Positions 56,694 to 64,000 of a stretch of DNA of 64,000 nucleotides are shown one piece after another (positions within the stretch are counted from its first letter, which is position 1; each line of letters starts with the position of its first letter). Source of the stretch: Streptomyces sp. ISL-10 (lineage in GTDB: Bacteria > Actinomycetota > Actinomycetes > Streptomycetales > Streptomycetaceae). The position numbers and the translations under genes were made by a program. Location of the stretch: positions 62,001 to 126,000 of the forward strand of contig NZ_JAGGOJ010000016.1 of NCBI RefSeq assembly GCF_018614575.1. The letters are read 5' to 3'. A model generated the notes under the pieces. That model worked only from the letters and a program-made list of their open reading frames with translations, had not been told where the DNA came from and ran no database searches.

Positions 56694-57239
56694 ATGACGA
56701 CTGAGCCGGAGCAGCAGATCGGAGTCGGCACGCCTGACTCGTTCCAGCGCCTGTGGACGCCTCACCGCATGGCGTACATCCAGGGCGAGAACAAGCCGAC
56801 CGGCCCGGGGGCCGACGACGGCTGCCCGTTCTGCTCGATCCCGGCGAAGTCCGACGAGGACGGCCTGATCATCGCCCGCGGCGAGAGGGTCTACGCCGTG
56901 CTCAACCTGTACCCCTACAACGGCGGCCACCTGATGGTCGTGCCCTACCGCCACGTGGCCGACTACACCGAGCTGGACGAGGCCGAGACCGTCGAGCTCG
57001 CGCGGCTGACGAAGCAGGCCATGACCGCACTGCGCGCGGCCTCCGGCGCGCACGGGTTCAACATCGGTCTCAATCAGGGCAGCGCCGCGGGCGCCGGAAT
57101 CGCCGCCCATCTGCACCAGCACATCGTGCCCCGCTGGGGCGGCGACACCAACTTCATGCCCGTCATCGGCGCGACCAAGGTGCTGCCGCAGCTGCTGGCC
57201 GACACCCGCGCGATGCTCGCGGACGCCTGGCCCGTCTGA
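56694..57239 (+). CDS. HIT domain protein
   Basis: A 181-residue histidine-triad protein. The HIT motif is HLHQHIVPRWGGDTNF; upstream are CPFCSIPAKSDEDGLIIARGE (zinc-type CxxC) and VYAVLNLYPYNGGHLMVVPYRHV. It belongs to the branch near actinobacterial AP4A phosphorylases/HIT nucleotide hydrolases; exact substrate unknown. The ATG at 56694 is preceded by a TATGCT -10 and no Shine-Dalgarno, so leaderless. An upstream ATG/GTG in frame would be inside the hairpin and is less likely. Confidence 0.9.
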   Translation: MTTEPEQQIGVGTPDSFQRLWTPHRMAYIQGENKPTGPGADDGCPFCSIPAKSDEDGLIIARGERVYAVLNLYPYNGGHLMVVPYRHVADYTELDEAETVELARLTKQAMTALRAASGAHGFNIGLNQGSAAGAGIAAHLHQHIVPRWGGDTNFMPVIGATKVLPQLLADTRAMLADAWPV

Positions 57240-57274
57240 GCCTCACGCCCTCACGCCCCACGCTCTTCACGCCC

Positions 57275-58927
57275 TCACGCGTCGTAGAGGTCGGCGTTGC
57301 GCGGAGTGGGGTCCTGGACGAATCCGCTGACGACCATCGAGCGGTTGTCGAACTTCTCGGTGCTGACGCCGTTGTCGGCAAGGACCTTCATCGCGGCGGC
57401 GTGGGCCACGCGCAGCACCGGCGTGGCGGCGCGCATCGCGTCGTCCGCCATGAACCGGTGCCGCCAGGGCTTCTCCGCCCAGGCGTGCCGCAGCCCGAAC
57501 GGCTCCGGCAGCACCAGCTTGCCGCCGAGGAAGTCGAGCAGCGGCGGGTACCAGGTGAACGGGGCGCGCACCGCGAGGCGTACCACCTCCGGTGCGTCCA
57601 CGAGCGGCAGCACCCGGTCGACGGTCTCCCAGAACCTGACGGTCTTGCTGACGGTGACGGTCTTGGGCTCGGGCTTGGTGGTGAACAAGGAGTGCACCGG
57701 GCCGAGCGCATGCCCGGTGACCTCCACACGCAGGGTCTCGTGGAGCACGGTCACCGTGATCATCATGGTGATGACCAACTGGCCGTCCCACAGGGTGAAC
57801 TGGACGCCGAGATAGTGCCGGTTGCCGCCGCCGAACTGCTGGTGGTTGCAGATGCGCTGTATCTCGTGCCCCTTGACCTGGAAGGTCTCCACGTCCTGGC
57901 CGTCGGGCCTGGTGACCGCCGCTGCGTTCTCGCCGACCGGGGAGACGATCCAGTGTTTGACGGACGGGGTCGGGAAGCCGCCGGAGTTCAGCGGGCCGCG
58001 CTCCAGCAGTTTGAGTTTGTCGTGGATGGCCCTTATGACGTCCCAGCTGCGGAACTGGTTGATCTCCTTGCCCGGTTCACCGGAGACGAGCTCCTCGGCC
58101 ATCTGCCAGCTGCCCCAGCGGGTGCCCATGCCCAGTATTCCCTTGGGGCCCGCGTAGAAGACGACGTTGGAGTGCTGTTCTGCGGTGAGCTTCTGCAGTC
58201 CCTGGCGCAGCTGCTCGCGGGCAGTCTCGTCGGGGTTGCCCGGCACGGCCTCGGGGATCTTGGCGCCGATGCCGCCTCCGGACAGGAGACTGTCCCAGCG
58301 CTGGCGCATGTCCCTCGCGGTGGACTCGCAGATCCTCTTGGCGAGCACCCAGCCGACGACGGGGGCGACGATCATGCCGCGGATGTAATAGCCCCAGAAA
58401 CCGCTGAACGGCAGCCGCAGCAGCACGATCACGGCGAGGGCGCCGATGCCGACGAGCAGAAGCGTGCCGAGGGCTCCGGCGCGCCTGTTCGCGGCGCCGG
58501 CGAGGGTGCGGCGCAGCTGGAACACGCCCAGCCACAGCAGGAGTCCGGGCAGGAAGAGCAGTCCGCACAGGGCCATGACCGCGGTGAGCTTGGCGTCCCG
58601 TTCCTTGCGGATGCGGGTGGCGGCCAGGCAGTGCTCCACCACGGCCTGGGGCTCGGTGCCGAAGGACTGGATCAGCGCGTTGCGGGCGCCGCCGAGCATC
58701 CGCACCTGGACGGCACGGGCGAACGCCTCGCCGAGGTTCGGTTCGAAGAGAGAGAACTTGCCCGGCGTCACCTGGGACTTGTGCCACTCGCTGTTGGCCT
58801 TGAGGATGTCGGCGACCGGACTGTCGCGGTACGCCGCCGAGGCGAGCGCATGGGTCGCCGCGGTCTGCCCGGCCGACCCCATGAGCGGGACCTGGGCCCC
58901 GGGTGTGAAATCGAATCCGTCTGTCAC
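57275..58927 (-). CDS. Large membrane-associated protein of unknown function
   Basis: A 550-residue protein. A polar N-terminal ~120 residues (FTPGAQVPLMGSAGQTAAT, LGEAFARAVQVRMLGGARNA) precede a hydrophobic pair (AVMALCGLLFLPGLLLWLGV, GTLLLVGIGALAVIVLLRLP) and a further helix (MIVAPVVGWVLAKRI). The C-terminal ~350 residues are mixed and largely soluble (VFYAGPKGILGMGTRWGSWQ, ITVTVLHETLRVEVTGHALG). I recognise no family. The GTG at 58927 has GGGGGCG just upstream and matches the start I recall for homologues; ATGs further upstream (58957, 58939) are possible. It converges on the HIT gene. Confidence 0.75.
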   Translation of the reverse strand: MTDGFDFTPGAQVPLMGSAGQTAATHALASAAYRDSPVADILKANSEWHKSQVTPGKFSLFEPNLGEAFARAVQVRMLGGARNALIQSFGTEPQAVVEHCLAATRIRKERDAKLTAVMALCGLLFLPGLLLWLGVFQLRRTLAGAANRRAGALGTLLLVGIGALAVIVLLRLPFSGFWGYYIRGMIVAPVVGWVLAKRICESTARDMRQRWDSLLSGGGIGAKIPEAVPGNPDETAREQLRQGLQKLTAEQHSNVVFYAGPKGILGMGTRWGSWQMAEELVSGEPGKEINQFRSWDVIRAIHDKLKLLERGPLNSGGFPTPSVKHWIVSPVGENAAAVTRPDGQDVETFQVKGHEIQRICNHQQFGGGNRHYLGVQFTLWDGQLVITMMITVTVLHETLRVEVTGHALGPVHSLFTTKPEPKTVTVSKTVRFWETVDRVLPLVDAPEVVRLAVRAPFTWYPPLLDFLGGKLVLPEPFGLRHAWAEKPWRHRFMADDAMRAATPVLRVAHAAAMKVLADNGVSTEKFDNRSMVVSGFVQDPTPRNADLYDA

Positions 58928-59055
58928 TACCGCCCCCATCGCCGCAAGCATCCGCACTGCGGCCTGTTCCCAACTACCGTGTCCCGCACACCTGGTGAGC
59001 TGGACACCTCAGCGTATCGGGGGTCGGGCCGCCGCGGCAGTGGACATCGCACGTG

Positions 59056-59086
59056 CCGTCCGCCGGCGATGTGCGCCGGCGGACGG
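59056..59086. terminator. Hairpin downstream of the EF-G-like gene
   Basis: A perfect 13-bp stem CCGTCCGCCGGCG / CGCCGGCGGACGG with a 5-nt loop, 12 nt beyond the minus-strand stop at 59098. Confidence 0.75.
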
Positions 59087-59097
59087 CCCCCGGCAGC

Positions 59098-61305
59098 TCA
59101 GACCTTCTCCGCCGCCATTTCGCGCATCCGGTCGGCGACCTGCTGCGGCATCGGCTCGTGCCGTGCGTAGGTGCGGCCGAACCGGCCCGTGCCGTGCGAG
59201 ATGGAGCGCAGATCCACCGCGTAGCGCCCGATCTCGATCTCCGGCACTTCCGCCCGCACCAGGGTGCGGCCCCCGCCGGCCTGTTCGGTGCCGATCACCC
59301 GGCCGCGCCGGCCCGACAGGTCGCTCATCACCGGGCCCACATATTCGTCCGGGACGAGCACCTGCAACTCGGCGACCGGCTCCAGCAGGTTGATCCGTGC
59401 CCCGGCCGCCGCCTCGCGCAGGGCGAGGGCGCCTGCCGTCTGGAAGGCCGCGTCGGAGGAGTCCACCGAATGCGCCTTGCCGTCCCGCAGGATGACCCGT
59501 ACGTCGACGAGCGGATAGCCCGCGGCGACACCGCGCGCGGCCTGGGCGCGCACCCCCTTCTCCACGGACGGGATGAACTGGCGTGGCACCGCTCCGCCGA
59601 CGACCTTGTCGACGAACTCGACTCCGGAGCCGGGAGGCAGCGGCTCGACGTCGATCTCGCAGATCGCGTACTGCCCGTGCCCGCCGGACTGCTTCACATG
59701 GCGGCCGCGCCCCGCGGAGCCGGCGGCGAACGTCTCGCGCAGCTGCACCTTGTGGGGGACGACGTCGACCTGGACCCCGTAGCGGGTGCGGAGCCGTTCC
59801 AGGGCGACGTCGGCGTGCGCCTCGCCCATGCACCACAACACCACCTGGTGGGTGTCCTGGTTCTGTTCGAGCCGCATCGTCGGGTCCTCGGCGGCGAGCC
59901 GGGTCAGCCCCTGGGACAGCTTGTCCTCGTCCGCCTTGCTGTGCGCCTGGATGGCGAGCGGCAGCAGCGGGTGGGGCATCGTCCAGGGCTCCATCAGCAG
60001 CGGGTCGTCCTTGGCCGACAGGGTGTCGCCGGTCTCGGCGCGCGACAGCTTCGCGACGCAGGCCAGGTCCCCGGCCATGGCGTGGGGGAGCGGTCGCTGC
60101 TGTTTGCCGAAGGGGGCGGACAGGGCGCCGATGCGTTCGTCGACGTCGTGGTCCTCATGCCCCCGGTCGGCGAGGCCGTGACCGGAGACGTGCACGGTCT
60201 CGTCGGGCCGCAGGGTCCCGGAGAAGACGCGGACCAGGGAGACACGGCCGACGTACGGGTCCGAGGCGGTCTTGACCACCTCGGCGACGAGCGGGCCCGC
60301 CGGGTCGCAGCTGATGGCCGGCCCCGGGGAGCCGTCGGGGGTCGTGACGTCGGGCGGGGCCGTCTCGAGCGGGGTCGGGAAGCCGCCGGTGATCAGGTCC
60401 AGGAGCTCGACGGTGCCGAGCCCCTGCCGGCCGCCGTCGGCCGCCGGGGCTGCGGCGAGGACCGGGTGGAAGGTGCCGCGTGCGACGGCCTTCTCCAGGT
60501 CGTCGACGAGCGTCTTGAGGTCGATCTCCGCACCGCCGAGATAGCGGTCCATCAGGGTCTCGTCCTCGCTCTCCGCGATGATGCCCTCGATGAGCCGGTT
60601 GCGGGCCTCATCGATCAGAGAGGTCTGCGAGGGGTCGGGTGGCAGCTCCTTCCGTTCGCCCGCCGAGTAGTCGAAGACCTTCTGCGTCAGCAGTCCGACG
60701 AGGCCGGTGACCGGTGCGTGGCCGTCGGGCTGCGGGGGCCCGTACTGCGGCAGGTACAGCGGCAGCACGGCATCGGGGTCGTCGCCGCCGAAGATGCGCC
60801 CGCAGACGGCGGTCAGCTCCTCGAAGCCGGTGCGCGCGGTCTCCAGATGCGTCACGACGATGGCGCGCGGCATGCCGACCGCCGCGCACTCCTCCCACAC
60901 CGCGCGGGTGGCGCCCGCCACGGCGTCGGCCTCCTGCGCGGCCGAGACGACGAAGAGGGCCGCGTCCGCTGCTCGCAGACCGGCCCTCAGCTCCCCGACG
61001 AAGTCGGCGTAGCCGGGAGTGTCGAGAAGATTGATCTTGTACCCGCCCCATTCGAGAGGGACGAGGGACAGCTGTACGGAACGTTGCTGGCGGTGCTCGA
61101 TCTCGTCGTGGTCCGAGACCGTGGCGCCGTCCTCGACCCGGCCGGCCCGGTTGACCGCCCCCGCGGTCAGTGCCAGTGCCTCGACCAGTGTCGTCTTGCC
61201 CGACCCGCTGTGGCCGACCAGCACCACATTCCGTATGGATGCGGGATGGTCGGCCGTCACTGCTCTGCCGGCGGCTCCGGGGTGTGCATGCGACTTGTCG
61301 CCCAT
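59098..61305 (-). CDS. Elongation factor G-like paralogue (EF-G2 type)
   Basis: A 735-residue five-domain EF-G relative. G1 is VLVGHSGSGKTTLVEALA, G3 is LLDTPGYADFVG. The guanine-specifying G4, normally NKxD, reads IVVTHLETARTG here, so nucleotide specificity may differ. Domain III-V features (GIEFVDKVVGGAVPRQFIPS-like region around GSGVEFVDKVVGGAVPRQF, and LEPVAELQVLVPDEYVGPVM with GRVIGTE) are clear. It should bind ribosomes, but its role differs from main EF-G (fusA). The ATG at 61305 has GGGAGG upstream. Confidence 0.88.
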   Translation of the reverse strand: MGDKSHAHPGAAGRAVTADHPASIRNVVLVGHSGSGKTTLVEALALTAGAVNRAGRVEDGATVSDHDEIEHRQQRSVQLSLVPLEWGGYKINLLDTPGYADFVGELRAGLRAADAALFVVSAAQEADAVAGATRAVWEECAAVGMPRAIVVTHLETARTGFEELTAVCGRIFGGDDPDAVLPLYLPQYGPPQPDGHAPVTGLVGLLTQKVFDYSAGERKELPPDPSQTSLIDEARNRLIEGIIAESEDETLMDRYLGGAEIDLKTLVDDLEKAVARGTFHPVLAAAPAADGGRQGLGTVELLDLITGGFPTPLETAPPDVTTPDGSPGPAISCDPAGPLVAEVVKTASDPYVGRVSLVRVFSGTLRPDETVHVSGHGLADRGHEDHDVDERIGALSAPFGKQQRPLPHAMAGDLACVAKLSRAETGDTLSAKDDPLLMEPWTMPHPLLPLAIQAHSKADEDKLSQGLTRLAAEDPTMRLEQNQDTHQVVLWCMGEAHADVALERLRTRYGVQVDVVPHKVQLRETFAAGSAGRGRHVKQSGGHGQYAICEIDVEPLPPGSGVEFVDKVVGGAVPRQFIPSVEKGVRAQAARGVAAGYPLVDVRVILRDGKAHSVDSSDAAFQTAGALALREAAAGARINLLEPVAELQVLVPDEYVGPVMSDLSGRRGRVIGTEQAGGGRTLVRAEVPEIEIGRYAVDLRSISHGTGRFGRTYARHEPMPQQVADRMREMAAEKV

Positions 61306-61570
61306 GATCGTGCCTCCCGATCGATTGCGCGGCGAGGAGGGTTGTCCGCGGGCGCGGGAAGCCGGGACGGTGTCCCGAATCGTCGTCCGGGGCAGCTCCG
61401 GCGATGCCCGCGGTGGTCTTTCGAGCTTTCCACTGTCGTCATGGTGCGTCCATACGTCGGACGCCGCAGCACCTGTCCGGGTCCCGACGGTACGCCGCGA
61501 CGGTCGTGGCTACGATGGGCCAGCCGGTGGCCGTAGGGGCCACTCGGCCCACCGAACCCTCGGGAAGGCC

Positions 61571-62305
61571 ATGCTGAACAAGTACGCGCGTGCATTCTTC
61601 ACGCGTGTTCTCACACCGTTCGCCGCATTTCTGCTCCGCCGCGGGGTGAGCCCCGACGCCGTCACCCTCATCGGCACGGCCGGAGTCATGGCGGGAGCGC
61701 TGGTCTTCTATCCCAGGGGCGAGTTCTTCTGGGGCACGATCGTCATCACACTGTTCGTCTTCTCCGACCTCGTCGACGGCAACATGGCCCGGCAGGCGGG
61801 GATCTCCAGCCGCTGGGGCGCGTTCCTGGACTCCACTCTCGACCGGGTCGCCGACGGGGCGATCTTCGGCGGCTTCGCGCTCTGGTACGCGGGCAAGGGC
61901 GACGACAACCTGCTCTGCGCCGTCGCGATCTTCTGCCTCGCGAGCGGTCAGGTCGTGTCGTACACCAAGGCCCGCGGAGAATCGATCGGACTGCCCGTCG
62001 CCGTCAACGGACTCGTCGAGCGCGCCGAGCGGCTCGTCATCTCCCTGGTGGCCGCCGGCCTCGCCGGTCTCCACGGCTTCGGTGTGCCCGGCATCGACGT
62101 CCTGCTGCCGATCGCCCTGTGGATCGTCGCCGTCGGCAGTCTGGTGACGCTGGGGCAGCGGGTAGTCACCGTCAGGCGGGAGTCCGCCGAGGTGGAAGCC
62201 GCGACGGGCCCGGCCGGCGAGACCGCGCCGTCGGAGCCCGCGACCGGCCTGCCCGGCGAGACCGCGCCGTCGGAACCCGGGCAGCGGGAGGCGGGGGCAT
62301 CGTGA
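61571..62305 (+). CDS. pgsA: CDP-alcohol phosphatidyltransferase, phosphatidylinositol-phosphate synthase
   Basis: A 244-residue enzyme. The CAPT motif D-x2-DG-x2-AR-x8-G-x3-D-x3-D is visible in DLVDGNMARQAGISSRWGAF and LDSTLDRVADG. About six membrane helices follow. In actinomycetes it makes phosphatidylinositol phosphate from CDP-diacylglycerol, the first step toward phosphatidylinositol mannosides. The C-terminal ~40 residues hold a GETAPSEP-type repeat. The next two genes of the pathway are coupled downstream, which supports the assignment over phosphatidylglycerophosphate synthase. Confidence 0.88.
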   Translation: MLNKYARAFFTRVLTPFAAFLLRRGVSPDAVTLIGTAGVMAGALVFYPRGEFFWGTIVITLFVFSDLVDGNMARQAGISSRWGAFLDSTLDRVADGAIFGGFALWYAGKGDDNLLCAVAIFCLASGQVVSYTKARGESIGLPVAVNGLVERAERLVISLVAAGLAGLHGFGVPGIDVLLPIALWIVAVGSLVTLGQRVVTVRRESAEVEAATGPAGETAPSEPATGLPGETAPSEPGQREAGAS

Positions 62306-63207
62306 TGCGCGACCGTCTGACCGACGCCCTGTACGGACTGGGCTGGGGAGCCGTCAGGATGCTGCCCGAGCCGGCGGCCGCCGCACTGGGCCGCACCATC
62401 GCCGACGCCGCCTGGAAGCGGCGCGGCAAGGGCGTGCTGCGGCTGGAGTCCAACCTCGCACGCGTGGTGCCCGGCGCGGGCCCCGAGCGCCTGGCCGAAC
62501 TCTCCAAGGCGGGCATGCGCTCGTACATGCGCTACTGGATGGAATCCTTCCGGCTGCCGAGCTGGACCCAGGAGCGGGCGCAGCACAGCTTCGACCCCAA
62601 GGACATCCACCTCCTCACCGACGCTCTCGCCGCCGGCCGGGGCGTCGTCCTGGCCCTGCCGCACCTGGCCAACTGGGACGTCGCCGGGATCTGGGTCACC
62701 CGGGCGCTCGGCATCCCGTTCACCACGGTCGCCGAACGCCTCAAGCCGGAGTCGCTGTACGACCGGTTCGTCGCCTACCGCGAGAGCCTCGGCATGGAAG
62801 TGCTGCCCCACACGGGCGGGTCGGCCTTCGGCACGCTGGCCCGGCGGCTGCGGGACGGGGGCCTCGTCTGCCTGGTGGCGGACCGCGATCTGTCGGCCTC
62901 CGGCGTCGAGGTGTCCTTCTTCGGCGAGACCACCAGGATGCCCGCCGGGCCCGCGCTCCTCGCCCAGCAGACCGGGGCGCTGCTGCTCCCGGTGACGCTC
63001 TGGTACGACGAGACGCCCGTGATGAAGGGCTGGGTCCATCCGCCCGTCGAGGTGCCGGAGTCAGGCACGCGCGCCGAGAAGACGTCCTCCATGACGCAGG
63101 CCCTGGCGGACGTCTTCGCCAGGGGCATCGCCGAGCATCCGGAGGACTGGCACATGCTGCAGCGCCTGTGGCTCTCGGACCTCGAAGCCCGGGAGGACCA
63201 CGCGTGA
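62305..63207 (+). CDS. Phosphatidylinositol mannoside acyltransferase
   Basis: A 300-residue LpxL/HtrB-type acyltransferase. The H-x4-D/E motif is ALPHLANWDVAGIWVT, then TTVAERLKPESLYDRFV, and the CLVADRDLSASGVEVSFFG segment. In the pathway it adds a palmitoyl group to the mannose of PIM (PatA in mycobacteria). It overlaps pgsA by one base (TGATG; a GTG three bases earlier would overlap by four) and the next gene (GTGA). It acts at the cytoplasmic face of the membrane. Confidence 0.88.
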   Translation: MRDRLTDALYGLGWGAVRMLPEPAAAALGRTIADAAWKRRGKGVLRLESNLARVVPGAGPERLAELSKAGMRSYMRYWMESFRLPSWTQERAQHSFDPKDIHLLTDALAAGRGVVLALPHLANWDVAGIWVTRALGIPFTTVAERLKPESLYDRFVAYRESLGMEVLPHTGGSAFGTLARRLRDGGLVCLVADRDLSASGVEVSFFGETTRMPAGPALLAQQTGALLLPVTLWYDETPVMKGWVHPPVEVPESGTRAEKTSSMTQALADVFARGIAEHPEDWHMLQRLWLSDLEAREDHA

Positions 63208-64000
63208 GAATCGGCATCGTCTGCCCGTACTCCTGGGACGTGCCCGGCGGGGTGCAGTTCCACATCAGGGACCTGGCCGAGCATCTGATCCGGCTCGGGC
63301 ACGACGTCTCCGTCCTCGCGCCGGCGGACGACGAGACGCCGCTGCCGCCGTACGTGGTCTCCGCGGGCCGCGCCGTGCCCGTGCCGTACAACGGCTCGGT
63401 CGCCCGGCTCAACTTCGGCTTCCTGTCGGCGGCCCGGGTACGGCGCTGGCTCCACGACGGCACCTTCGACGTCATCCACATCCACGAGCCGGCGTCGCCG
63501 TCCCTGGGACTGCTCTCCTGCTGGGCCGCGCAGGGGCCGATCGTCGCCACATTCCACACGTCGAACCCGCGCTCCCGTGCCATGATCGCGGCGTACCCGA
63601 TCCTGCAGCCCGCGCTGGAGAAGATCAGCGCCCGGATCGCCGTCAGCGAGTACGCCCGCCGCACGCTGGTCGAGCACCTCGGCGGGGACGCGGTTGTCAT
63701 CCCGAACGGCGTGGACGTCGGCTTCTTCGAGAAGGCCGAGCCGAAGGCGGAGTGGCAGAACGGCACGATCGGCTTCATCGGCCGCATCGACGAGCCCCGC
63801 AAGGGCCTGCCGGTGCTGATGAAGGCGCTCCCCGCCATCTTCGAGGCCTGCCCGGACGCGCGGCTGCTGGTCGCGGGGCGCGGCGACGAGGAGGAGGCCG
63901 TCGCCTCACTGCCCGAGGAGATGCGTACCCGGGTCGAGTTCCTCGGCATGGTCAGCGATGAGGACAAGGCGCGGCTGCTGCGCAGCGTGGACGTGTACGT
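63204..64000 (+). CDS. pimA: Phosphatidylinositol alpha-mannosyltransferase, 3' end missing
   Basis: The first ~265 residues of a GT4-family glycosyltransferase. GIVCPYSWDVPGGVQFHIRD is the conserved opening; then FDVIHIHEPASPSLGLLSCW, ATFHTSNPRSRAM, RIAVSEYARRTLVEHL and VIPNGVDVGFFEKAEP, followed by GTIGFIGRIDEPRKGLPVLM. These fit PimA, which transfers the first mannose from GDP-mannose to phosphatidylinositol. The GTG start overlaps the acyltransferase stop (GTGA). The gene runs off the right edge. Confidence 0.93.
   Translation, partial: MRIGIVCPYSWDVPGGVQFHIRDLAEHLIRLGHDVSVLAPADDETPLPPYVVSAGRAVPVPYNGSVARLNFGFLSAARVRRWLHDGTFDVIHIHEPASPSLGLLSCWAAQGPIVATFHTSNPRSRAMIAAYPILQPALEKISARIAVSEYARRTLVEHLGGDAVVIPNGVDVGFFEKAEPKAEWQNGTIGFIGRIDEPRKGLPVLMKALPAIFEACPDARLLVAGRGDEEEAVASLPEEMRTRVEFLGMVSDEDKARLLRSVDVY

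Noticed and set aside
1..64000. CRISPR arrays, IS elements or prophage genes
   Set aside because: No regularly spaced repeats, transposases, integrases or phage structural genes were seen.

Overview
The window is very GC-rich and actinobacterial, almost certainly from a Streptomyces chromosome. The clearest marker is an intact ssgB (an actinomycete sporulation and cell-division gene). Support comes from a pgsA / phosphatidylinositol-mannoside acyltransferase / mannosyltransferase operon, GTG and leaderless starts, and gene order that matches, from memory, the core region of S. coelicolor around SCO1525-SCO1580 in inverted orientation. No database search was run. No prophage, plasmid, integrase, IS element, CRISPR array or biosynthetic cluster is visible, so this is mostly ordinary conserved chromosome with a few unusual details.

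Layout: 1-6.9 kb holds the end of a GHL10 family gene, a DUF1918 protein, an EamA exporter divergent from a MocR-type regulator, a GNAT, a degenerate histidine phosphatase with a 44-bp tandem repeat over its 3' end, a PPOX-like enzyme, and an ECF42-type sigma factor gene coupled to its YCII/DGPF partner. 7.2-17.1 kb is the arginine pathway: argC-argJ-argB-argD-argR behind a promoter with ArgR-like boxes, a PPOX-like gene and a HEAT-repeat gene on the other strand, then argG and argH. 17.3-18.4 kb is a decay zone with a frameshifted SARP (BTAD) regulator and a frameshifted CGNR zinc-finger gene. 18.4-24.9 kb has a TetR/MFS efflux pair, an acyltransferase, a Tat-exported glycerophosphodiesterase (glpQ) with a possible PHO box, a small sigma factor, a GNAT and two small membrane proteins.

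25-28.7 kb has a HAD phosphatase and a metNIQ methionine importer preceded by a 28-codon leader ORF whose last eight codons are rich in Cys and Met. 29.6-36.5 kb is a corrin block: cobL, a 1198-residue fusion of a disordered N-terminus with BluB and CobT, and a siroheme-synthase-type cysG. 36.5-41.5 kb has an rRNA-methyltransferase-like gene, a Ser/Thr kinase, a phosphotransferase and small proteins. 41.6-42.2 kb is a minus-strand tRNA operon (Gly, Cys and three Val-GAC). 42.3-48.4 kb carries pabB/pabC homologues, a DsbA-like protein, an intact CGNR protein, ssgB and a PGPGW membrane protein.

48.4-54.5 kb has two identical tRNA-Val(CAC) genes flanking an 841-residue membrane protein and a SRPBCC protein, then a DnaQ-like exonuclease divergent from a coupled DUF4365 / unknown gene pair. 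54.6-64 kb is thrS, a HIT protein, a large membrane protein, an EF-G paralogue, and the coupled pgsA / acyltransferase / pimA operon, which runs off the end.

Recurring regulatory architecture: at least eight genes have a -10-like hexamer ending 5-8 nt before the start codon and no Shine-Dalgarno sequence, so leaderless transcripts are expected. Many operons use 1-4 nt stop/start overlaps (ATGA, GTGA, TGATG).
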